Assembly: GCA_041627475.1 (NCBI GenBank)
Contig: JBFKQZ010000059.1
Span: 1-13,624, forward strand
Length of the DNA: 13,624 nt
Source of the DNA: JBFGFG01 sp041627475
GTDB lineage: Bacteria > Actinomycetota > Nitriliruptoria > Nitriliruptorales > Nitriliruptoraceae
Direction of reading: 5' to 3'
Part shown: piece after piece, positions 1-4,752 of the stretch
Layout of the letters: each line of letters starts with the position of its first letter
Position numbering within the stretch: the first letter of the stretch is position 1
Program-made: the position numbers and the translations under genes
Notes under the pieces: generated by a model
Databases searched by the model: none
What the model was told of the DNA's origin: nothing
Seen by the model: only the letters and a program-made list of their open reading frames with translations

Positions 1-407
1 GCCACGTGGGCGGCTTCGTGGTCGACCGCACGCAGCGTCTCCCCAGACAGCGCCTTCGCACCGGCGACGATCGACACCGCCTGGTCGAGCGTGAGCTGCC
101 CGGTCTCCAACAGCGTCGCCGTCACCGGCATCGCCGGCAGACGGCGGACGAGGAGCTCGAACTTCCACGCGTCACGACCGGGGAGCCGACCGACCAGCGC
201 GAGCCACTCCGACTGGGTGTAGCCGGTGGTAGTGGCGGTGCCGCCCCACGCGGCGACGTCACGGAACGCATCCAGGATGCGCCGCTTGTTCTCCTCGAAC
301 TCGTCGAGCAGCTCAGCAAGGCGCCCGAGCGGGTTGTGCTCGTAGGCACCACCGACATCGCCGGCCCAGCGGGGCCCGCGATCGTCGAAGCAGCGGTACG
401 AGGTCAT
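1..407 (-). CDS. DUF222 / HNH-endonuclease-type protein, N-terminal part (cut by window edge)
   Basis: The minus strand is open from an ATG at 407 to the left edge (about 135 codons) with no stop, so the 3' end is outside the window. The N-terminus is acidic and helical (LAELLDEFEENKRRILDAF). A segment GYTQSEWLALVGRLPGRDAW follows, then LVRRLPAMPVTATLLETGQ and LTLDQAVSIVAGAKAL. This order (a Trp-Leu motif, an RRLP..P segment, then a G-QLTLDQA helix) resembles the DUF222 domain, which in actinobacteria usually sits before a C-terminal HNH nuclease domain in multicopy proteins of roughly 400-500 residues. The HNH part is not visible, so nuclease activity is inference. No in-frame start further upstream has a better ribosome site. 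The AGGG in front of the ATG lies inside a hairpin (411-432). The family assignment is moderately sure; the reading frame is likely because the protein is compositionally normal and the frame stays open to the edge. Confidence 0.6.
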   Translation of the reverse strand, partial: MTSYRCFDDRGPRWAGDVGGAYEHNPLGRLAELLDEFEENKRRILDAFRDVAAWGGTATTTGYTQSEWLALVGRLPGRDAWKFELLVRRLPAMPVTATLLETGQLTLDQAVSIVAGAKALSGETLRAVDHEAAHV

Positions 408-410
408 GGC

Positions 411-432
411 CACACCCTGCCAAGAGGGTGTG
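411..432 (-). promoter_or_regulatory. Perfect 8-bp hairpin overlapping the ribosome site of the DUF222-type gene
   Basis: CACACCCT (411-418) and AGGGTGTG (425-432) pair perfectly around a 6-nt loop. On the minus strand the hairpin lies 22 nt past the stop of the small membrane-protein gene and 3 nt before the ATG at 407. The AGGG that would serve as Shine-Dalgarno is in its 3' arm. It could block translation of the downstream gene, act as a weak terminator for the upstream one (no T-run follows), or be a protein-binding operator. The sequence shows the symmetry only; the role is inference. Confidence 0.4.
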
Positions 433-454
433 ACACTCCTCCCGCGCGCTGGTG

Positions 455-829
455 TCAGGCGAGCAGCAGCAGGACCGCGGTGACGATGGAGATGGCGCCG
501 ATCACGAAGTTCGGGACCCGCGACTGCTCCTCGGCCTCGATCGCGTGGGCCGCCTTGTTCACGGCCACGCCCTCGTGCGCGGCGATGCCGACGGCCGCGA
601 TGACCGCCATGATCACGTTGTCGACGATGCCCATCGCCGTCACGGAGAAGATCACGGCTGCCACGAACTCGACGACCCCGGCGATCTTGCCCCCGGCGAG
701 GCCCGGGCGGGTCGCCCAGGACATGTCGGCGCTGCCCGCGAGGGCCTCGCCCTGCAGCAGCTTCGAGCCAGCGGTCCACAGCAGGACCAGGGTGAGCAGG
801 TAGAGCAGCCCCGTTGCGAGCACGTCCAT
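455..829 (-). CDS. Small four-helix membrane protein, DoxX-like
   Basis: A 124-residue integral membrane protein. Hydrophobic helices are visible at about residues 4-21, 45-65, 68-85 and 105-123. A short polar stretch (about 92-106) lies before the last helix. The first helix ends in TAGSKLLQGE, the kind of 'aG..Kl' turn seen in DoxX-like and related small membrane proteins, but the match is only general and no catalytic residues are apparent. The ATG at 829 was chosen because GGGAGG lies 7 nt upstream on the minus strand. The frame is open further, but that extension has no hydrophobic character and would run into the divergent epimerase gene. It is transcribed away from the epimerase gene (142 bp between them) and towards the DUF222-type gene, 47 bp downstream. 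Function is unknown; DoxX-like is a tentative family call. Confidence 0.62.
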   Translation of the reverse strand: MDVLATGLLYLLTLVLLWTAGSKLLQGEALAGSADMSWATRPGLAGGKIAGVVEFVAAVIFSVTAMGIVDNVIMAVIAAVGIAAHEGVAVNKAAHAIEAEEQSRVPNFVIGAISIVTAVLLLLA

Positions 830-971
830 GTCCAGGCCTCCCGTGTTCGGACCATCGACACGATATGGCGGGGGACGCCGGAAACCGCGGCACCTCGACC
901 CCGGGCGGCGACTGGCGGTGGCGGCAAGGTCGCGGCAGCCTTGCGCGCATCCCCGCCGACCGGAGGCCACC
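830..971. promoter_or_regulatory. Divergent intergenic region between the DoxX-like and epimerase genes
   Basis: The 142 bp must hold start signals for both directions. Ribosome sites are clear on both sides: GGGAGG before the ATG at 829 (minus) and GGAGG at 962-966 before the GTG at 972 (plus). A TATCGT hexamer on the minus strand (865-860), 30 nt from the ATG, fits the actinobacterial TAnnnT -10 pattern, but no matching -35 box is seen. I find no good -10 for the plus strand, and no operator-like palindrome or small gene. Confidence 0.3.
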
Positions 972-1403
972 GTGCCCGCGCAGCCGCCCACCCGCATCGA
1001 CCAGATCGCCATCGCCGTGGAGGACCTCGACGAGGCCCTCGCCTACTGGGAGCGGGCGTTCGGGCTGGTCCCTGAGTACCGCGAGCGCGTCGACTCGGAC
1101 GGCGTCGAGGAGGCCATGCTCAACGTCGGTGGGGTCTACATCCAGCTGCTGCAGGCGACGCGTGAGGACTCGCCGATCGCGAAGTACCTCGCGAAGAACG
1201 GGCCGGGCCTGCACCACCTCGGCTTCGGCGTCCCTGACATCGTCGAGACACTCGACCACCTGCGCGACGAGGACGTCCGCCTGATCGACGAGGAGCCCCG
1301 ACGCGGTGGCGGTGGCCACACGGTCGCGTTCGTCCACCCGAAGGGCACTGCTCCCGGGGGCGGCATCCTCGTCGAACTCGTGGACGACGGCGACCACGAC
1401 TGA
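972..1403 (+). CDS. mce: Methylmalonyl-CoA epimerase (VOC superfamily)
   Basis: A 143-residue protein, the normal size for methylmalonyl-CoA epimerase, which interconverts the (S) and (R) forms of methylmalonyl-CoA so that propionyl-CoA can enter the TCA cycle as succinyl-CoA. Two betaalphabetabetabeta halves of the vicinal-oxygen-chelate fold are visible: IDQIAIAVEDLDEAL (9-23) and GLHHLGFGVPDIVETL (79-94). The metal-site positions are Gln11, Gln58 (VYIQLL), His82 and Glu135 (ILVELV). The first position is His in the characterised Propionibacterium enzyme but Gln here. The GTG at 972 is preceded by GGAGG with a 5-nt gap, and the open frame upstream of it does not look like protein. The methylmalonyl-CoA mutase genes are not in the window. 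A general VOC lyase or dioxygenase is the alternative, but the GLHH and ILVEL contexts favour the epimerase. Confidence 0.87.
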   Translation: MPAQPPTRIDQIAIAVEDLDEALAYWERAFGLVPEYRERVDSDGVEEAMLNVGGVYIQLLQATREDSPIAKYLAKNGPGLHHLGFGVPDIVETLDHLRDEDVRLIDEEPRRGGGGHTVAFVHPKGTAPGGGILVELVDDGDHD

Positions 1404-1442
1404 CCGGCCACCACCCCCGCACCGTGGTCCGCGACCGCGGGC

Positions 1443-1448
1443 TACCGT
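1443..1448 (+). promoter_or_regulatory. Possible -10 element (TACCGT) before the 130-residue gene
   Basis: TACCGT lies 26 nt before the GTG at 1475, inside GGCTACCGT. The same 9-mer occurs on the minus strand just before murA (10405-10397). It fits the TAnnnT -10 consensus of actinobacterial housekeeping promoters. No -35 box is recognisable at 16-19 nt. It would allow the downstream pair of genes to be transcribed independently of the epimerase. Confidence 0.3.
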
Positions 1449-1474
1449 GCCACCGCAGTGACTGGAGGTCGTCC

Positions 1475-1867
1475 GTGGGATTCCTCGACCGCGTCAAGGC
1501 GTGGTTCAAGGGTGAGTCGCCCCGTCGCCGGGCGCCGTCGCCATCGACCGGGGCTGCCTCCAAGGTCTCGACCCGGGAGATCGAGGGCTTCATCGAGTCC
1601 CGGACCGGTGTCGAGGCGTTCCTCGAGCCGAAGACGACCATCTACTCCACGACCCTGCTGCTGGTCGCGGCGGACGGCGAGTACCTCCGCCGGCCGATCC
1701 GCGACCGCGAGCAGGCGGCCAAGGTCTGCGAGGACCGCGGCGTGCCCCTCTACGACGCGGCGAAGGTGGGCTACCCCAAGCGGATGCGGGACTACGACCA
1801 GGGCATCAAGCCGGACACGGTCGACCTCGACGACCTGCCGCCGTGGCCGGGCGACGACCAGGCGTGA
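1475..1867 (+). CDS. Conserved-looking 130-residue protein of unknown function
   Basis: The start GTG at 1475 has GGAGG at 1464-1468 with a 6-nt gap. The protein begins MGFLDRVKAWFKGE, a short amphipathic basic helix that could contact the membrane. A low-complexity Arg/Pro/Ser linker follows (about 16-33). The compact domain has STREIEGFIESRTGVEAFLE (about 35-54), a hydrophobic strand STTLLLVAADGEY, a helix with AAKVCEDRGVPLYD, and a GYPKRMRDYD motif near residue 108. The tail is acidic and Pro-rich. I recall similar short proteins with a 'YP.RMRDY' motif in actinobacterial genomes but know no function for them. It shows no enzyme motif, signal peptide or transmembrane helix. The gene lies 71 bp after the epimerase and 37 bp before the alcohol dehydrogenase, all in one direction. 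Reality of the gene is well supported; function is unknown. Confidence 0.8.
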   Translation: MGFLDRVKAWFKGESPRRRAPSPSTGAASKVSTREIEGFIESRTGVEAFLEPKTTIYSTTLLLVAADGEYLRRPIRDREQAAKVCEDRGVPLYDAAKVGYPKRMRDYDQGIKPDTVDLDDLPPWPGDDQA

Positions 1868-1904
1868 ACTAGCGTCGGACGTCCGCCACCAGGAGCGCGA
1901 CGTC

Positions 1905-2984
1905 TTGCCGGACCTGCCGACCACGATGCACGCCGCACGGCTCCACGCCCTGCCCACCGAGGACCGGCCGCTGCCCGACGTGCGGCTCGACGAGGTCCCG
2001 GTCCCCCGCCCCGGTCCGGGCGAGGTGCTCGTCGAGGTCCTGGCCTGCGGCGTCTGCGCCTCGGACCTGCACGTCGTGACGGGTGTCACGCCGGCCGGTG
2101 AGCTGCCGCAGATCCTGGGCCACGAGGCCGTCGGGGACGTCGCGGCCGTGGGCGAGGGGGTCGACGACTGGATGGTCGGTGACCGCGTGCTCGTGCTGCC
2201 TGCGTGGCCCTGTGGCCGCTGCCCGTACTGCCTCGGCGGCCGCGAGAACCTCTGCAGGGCACTCGCCGTCCCGGGCGTGGACGTGGACGGGGCCCAGGCC
2301 GGCTTCACGCTCGCCGACGCGCGGGCGCTGACCCACGTGCCGCGTGACGTCCCGGCGACGCAGGCAGCGATCCTCGTCGACGCGGTCGCGACGCCCTACC
2401 ACGCGCTCAAGCGTGCGGGGGTGACGCAGGGCTCGACGGTGGCGATCGTCGGACTGGGCGGGCTCGGCATGCACGCGATCCAGCTCGCCCGGCTCGCGGG
2501 CGCAGCGACGATCGTCGGCGTCGACATCGACCCGGTGAACCTCGAGCGGGCCACCGCCTGGGGTGCTGACGCCGTGGTCGACGCGAGCGACGGCAAGCCG
2601 GCGCGACGGGTCCGGGAGCTGACCGAGGGCGGGGTCGAGAAGTCGATCGAGTTCGTCGGCCGCAACGAGTCCATCGACCAGGCGATCAAGATGCTCGCGC
2701 CCGGCGGCCGGGCCGTCGTCGTCGGACTCACGCCGGAGCGGCTCGAGACCCTGCCGTCCGCGTTGCTGGTCAGCAACGAGCTGGAGGTCGTCGGCTCGTT
2801 CGGCTCCACGATGCAGGACGTCGACGAGCTGGTGGACCTGCTGGACGCGGGCCGGCTCGACCTCAGCCGTTCGGTGACGCACACCTACGAACCGGCCGGT
2901 TTCCCGGAGGCACTGCTGCAGCTGGCGGAACGACGTGACAACCCGATCCGCATCGTCGTCGACTGGCGCACGGACGAGACCTGA
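1905..2984 (+). CDS. Zinc-dependent medium-chain alcohol dehydrogenase
   Basis: A 359-residue MDR-family dehydrogenase, probably oxidising an alcohol or reducing an aldehyde with NAD(H). Visible sites are catalytic zinc Cys51 (CGVCASDLH), His73-Glu74 (GHEAVG) and Asp159 where many relatives have a Cys ligand; the structural-zinc set Cys103, Cys106, Cys109, Cys117; the Rossmann loop GLGGLG (183-188); and Asp207 at the end of beta-2, which favours NAD over NADP. The TTG at 1905 was chosen because AGGAG (1891-1895) lies 9 nt upstream. The ATG at 1926 (MHAARLHA) matches the usual N-terminus but has no ribosome site, so a protein shorter by 7 residues remains possible. The gene ends 6 bp before a strong hairpin. 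The substrate cannot be deduced; the neighbours (epimerase, unknown protein) do not define a pathway. Confidence 0.85.
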   Translation: MPDLPTTMHAARLHALPTEDRPLPDVRLDEVPVPRPGPGEVLVEVLACGVCASDLHVVTGVTPAGELPQILGHEAVGDVAAVGEGVDDWMVGDRVLVLPAWPCGRCPYCLGGRENLCRALAVPGVDVDGAQAGFTLADARALTHVPRDVPATQAAILVDAVATPYHALKRAGVTQGSTVAIVGLGGLGMHAIQLARLAGAATIVGVDIDPVNLERATAWGADAVVDASDGKPARRVRELTEGGVEKSIEFVGRNESIDQAIKMLAPGGRAVVVGLTPERLETLPSALLVSNELEVVGSFGSTMQDVDELVDLLDAGRLDLSRSVTHTYEPAGFPEALLQLAERRDNPIRIVVDWRTDET

Positions 2985-2990
2985 CGAGCG

Positions 2991-3017
2991 ACGGCGCCAC
3001 CCGAGGGGTGGCGCCGT
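2991..3017. terminator. Perfect 12-bp hairpin between convergent genes
   Basis: ACGGCGCCACCC (2991-3002) pairs fully with GGGTGGCGCCGT (3006-3017) around a 3-nt loop (GAG). It lies 6 bp after the alcohol dehydrogenase stop and 21 bp after the stop of the convergent cyclophilin gene, so it can end transcripts from both sides. No T-run follows on either strand, as is common for terminators in high-GC actinobacteria. Confidence 0.75.
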
Positions 3018-3038
3018 GGCACGTCGTGCGGTCGACCG

Positions 3039-3569
3039 TCAGGAGACGGTGACGTCCACGCCGGTGATCTGGATGTCGTCGACCGGACGGTCCATCGCGC
3101 CGGTGCGCGTCGTCGCGATCTCGTCGACCACGTCGAGCCCGCCGACGGCCTTGCCGAACACGGCGTACTGCGGCGGCAGGCCGTAGTCCTGGTGCATGAT
3201 GAAGAACTGGCACCCGTTGGTGTTGGGGCCGGAGTTCGCCATGGCGAGCGTCCCGCGCGGGTAGCCGTGCTCCCGGGCCTTGGCGAGCTCGTCGTCGAAC
3301 TTGTAGCCGGCGTCACCGGTGCCGGGACGACCCTGCTCCAGGCCGAAGCTGTCACCGCCCTGGATCATGAAGCCCTGGATCACGCGGTGGAAGATGGCGT
3401 CGTCGTAGAAGCCCTCGTTGGCGAGGAAGACGAAGTTGTTCACCGTCTTCGGGCTCTCGTCGGCGAAGAGCTTGACGGTGATGTCGCCCTTGGACGTGTG
3501 GATGACCGCCGAGTAGTCCTTGTCGGTGTCGATGGACATCTCGGGCGGGGCGTCGTACTGCTTGACCAC
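3039..3569 (-). CDS. Cytosolic cyclophilin-type peptidyl-prolyl cis-trans isomerase
   Basis: A 176-residue single-domain cyclophilin that speeds cis-trans isomerisation of prolyl bonds in folding proteins. The core motifs are intact: FHRVIQGFMIQGGD (60-73) with the catalytic Arg62 and Gln70, GTLAMANSGPNTNGCQFFIM (106-125), and YAVFGKAVGG (135-144). The Trp that makes human CypA cyclosporin-sensitive is not conserved (PPQYAVFG). The N-terminus MVKQYDAPPEMSID is typical of bacterial one-domain forms and has no signal peptide, so it is cytosolic. The GTG at 3569 has GAGG 6 nt upstream and fits the family start; an open extension to 3608 lacks a ribosome site and is rejected. A second cyclophilin gene lies 88 bp upstream on the same strand. 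Confidence 0.92.
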   Translation of the reverse strand: MVKQYDAPPEMSIDTDKDYSAVIHTSKGDITVKLFADESPKTVNNFVFLANEGFYDDAIFHRVIQGFMIQGGDSFGLEQGRPGTGDAGYKFDDELAKAREHGYPRGTLAMANSGPNTNGCQFFIMHQDYGLPPQYAVFGKAVGGLDVVDEIATTRTGAMDRPVDDIQITGVDVTVS

Positions 3570-3604
3570 GTGGGACCTCGTTGGTGTGTCGTCGTGTGAG
3601 GACG

Positions 3605-3610
3605 ACACTA
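3605..3610 (-). promoter_or_regulatory. Possible -10 element (TAGTGT) for the cytosolic cyclophilin
   Basis: On the minus strand TAGTGT (3610-3605) lies 35 nt before the GTG at 3569, within CTAGTGTCG. A near-identical CTAGTATCG stands 29 nt before the neighbouring cyclophilin gene. This fits a TAnnnT -10 box; no -35 box is evident. Confidence 0.33.
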
Positions 3611-3657
3611 GGGGGTGCCACGGGCCGACAGCACACCCCGACGGCCCAGCGCGCGCC

Positions 3658-4458
3658 TCAGCGCTGGACGTCGACCGCGAGGATCACGACCGGGTCGATC
3701 GCGAGCTGGTCCTCGACCGGCCCGAGCGCGATCCGGTCCACGACCTCCATGCCGGACACGACCTCACCGAAGACCGCGTAGGCCGGTGGCAGGGCGTACG
3801 GGGTCGCGGACTGCATGATGAAGAACTGGCTGCCGTTGGTGTCCGGCCCCCGGTTCGCCATGGCGAGCGTGCCTCGCGTGTAGCCGCCCTCGTCGGCGAC
3901 GAGCTCCTCGGCGAGACCGAGCTCGTCGGGGAACGTGTAGCCGGGCAGCTGGACGCTGCAGGAGCTGTCGACACAGCCGGTGCCGGTCCCGGTCGGGTCG
4001 CCGCCCTGGATCATGAAGTCGTCGATGACCCGGTGGAACCCGACGCCGTCGTAGTAGCCGTCCTCGGCGAGGGCGACGAAGTTGCCGACCGTTGCCGGCG
4101 CGGCGGCCGCGTCGAGGGCGACGACGATCTCGCCACAGGTCGTGGAGATCGTCGCCCGGACGGTGGACGCGCCCTCGAGGTCGACGCTCGGCGGCGCCTC
4201 GTAGGCCGTCGTCGTCGGCGACGGCAGGTCCCCGGCCGCGACCGGGCACGGGCCCGCGTCCTCGACATCCTCGACGGCGTCGCTGTCCGCGGTCGCTGCA
4301 GCCGCGTCGGTACTCGCGTCGTCGGCGAGCGTGGTCGCGTCGTCACCGCCACGGTTCAGCAGCACCGCCGCCAACGCCATCGCAGCAACGACGAGCACGG
4401 CGACCAGCGCCAGCACGAGGCGTAGGCCGTGCCGCTCCTCGTGGCCGGGCTGCGCCAT
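3658..4458 (-). CDS. Membrane-anchored extracytoplasmic cyclophilin
   Basis: A 266-residue protein with a basic N-terminus, one transmembrane helix (about 12-34) and then an Ala/Asp/Thr-rich linker (36-70). The cyclophilin domain runs from about residue 98 to the end. It has FHRVIDDFMIQGGDPTGTGT (141-160) with catalytic Arg142, GTLAMANRGPDTNGSQFFIM (196-215) and YAVFGEVVSG (227-236). No Cys follows the hydrophobic helix in a lipobox position, so it is a signal anchor rather than a lipoprotein. The domain should face outside and help fold exported proteins. Its four Cys (71, 108, 162, 167) include a CVDSSC pair in an insertion after the GTGTG loop; disulfides are plausible outside the membrane. 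The ATG at 4458 is preceded by AGGGGG 4 nt upstream. It is clearly paralogous to, but well diverged from, the cytosolic cyclophilin downstream. Confidence 0.9.
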   Translation of the reverse strand: MAQPGHEERHGLRLVLALVAVLVVAAMALAAVLLNRGGDDATTLADDASTDAAAATADSDAVEDVEDAGPCPVAAGDLPSPTTTAYEAPPSVDLEGASTVRATISTTCGEIVVALDAAAAPATVGNFVALAEDGYYDGVGFHRVIDDFMIQGGDPTGTGTGCVDSSCSVQLPGYTFPDELGLAEELVADEGGYTRGTLAMANRGPDTNGSQFFIMQSATPYALPPAYAVFGEVVSGMEVVDRIALGPVEDQLAIDPVVILAVDVQR

Positions 4459-4487
4459 CGGACCCCCTAGGTCAGTCGCGGCCCGCG

Positions 4488-4493
4488 ATACTA
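4488..4493 (-). promoter_or_regulatory. Possible -10 element (TAGTAT) for the membrane-anchored cyclophilin
   Basis: TAGTAT on the minus strand (4493-4488) lies 29 nt before the ATG at 4458, in the 60-bp gap after the 71-residue gene. It matches TAnnnT well and resembles the element before the neighbouring cyclophilin. A -35 box is not recognisable. Confidence 0.38.
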
Positions 4494-4518
4494 GCCGTGA
4501 CCACGCGAGCACACCGTG

Positions 4519-4734
4519 TCACACGCCGTCCGCTCGGCCCCGGTTCGCGACCAGCCGCCAGCAGTGGGTGTGCCAGTGCCGTCGACGGTCGGACTCCCCC
4601 GCCGGCCACGCGCACACGTGGCCGGTGCCGGACGGCACGGGGTTCGTGCACTCCGGGCAGACGTAGTCCTTGGTCGCACGCACGGCCGGGATGAACCGCA
4701 CCTCGAACCCGTCGAGGTCGGGTGTCAGGCTCAC
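4519..4734 (-). CDS. 71-residue Cys/His-rich probable zinc-binding protein
   Basis: A small soluble protein beginning MSLTPDLDGFEVRFIPAVRA. It carries CPEC (26-29), GTGHVCAWP (Cys41) and RRRHWHTHCW (His53, His55, His57, Cys58). The spacing, with one CxxC and a later H.H.HC cluster, looks like a zinc ribbon or treble-clef site, possibly with Cys26, Cys29, His/Cys near 39-41 and His/Cys near 55-58 as ligands. Similar short proteins with 'ATKDYVCPGC...HWH..CW' occur in actinobacteria, often labelled vaguely as ATP/GTP-binding, but no nucleotide-binding motif is visible here. The GTG at 4734 has AGGGGG 6 nt upstream. It starts 18 bp after the stop of the double dehydrogenase and is probably co-transcribed with it. 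Function unknown. Confidence 0.78.
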   Translation of the reverse strand: MSLTPDLDGFEVRFIPAVRATKDYVCPECTNPVPSGTGHVCAWPAGESDRRRHWHTHCWRLVANRGRADGV

Positions 4735-4752
4735 CGTCGGCCCCCTGCCGGC

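Noticed and set aside
408..440. A short leader peptide starting at a GTG in the hairpin region and ending at the ATGA of the DUF222-type start.
   Set aside because: The candidate GTG is directly against the only purine-rich ribosome-like sequence (too close), and a 10-codon frame of this kind is expected by chance.
6..803. Plus-strand open frame running over the left end.
   Set aside because: It crosses both the DUF222-type gene and the DoxX-like gene on the minus strand and reads as an Arg-rich, non-protein-like sequence.
830..1012. Upstream extension of the DoxX-like gene to about 185 residues.
   Set aside because: The extra residues are Arg/Gly-rich without structure and overlap the epimerase start. 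GGGAGG at the right spacing marks the ATG at 829.
1905..2984. Assigning the alcohol dehydrogenase to a specific substrate such as threonine or sorbitol.
   Set aside because: The zinc and NAD motifs are common to the whole superfamily, and the neighbours do not indicate a substrate.
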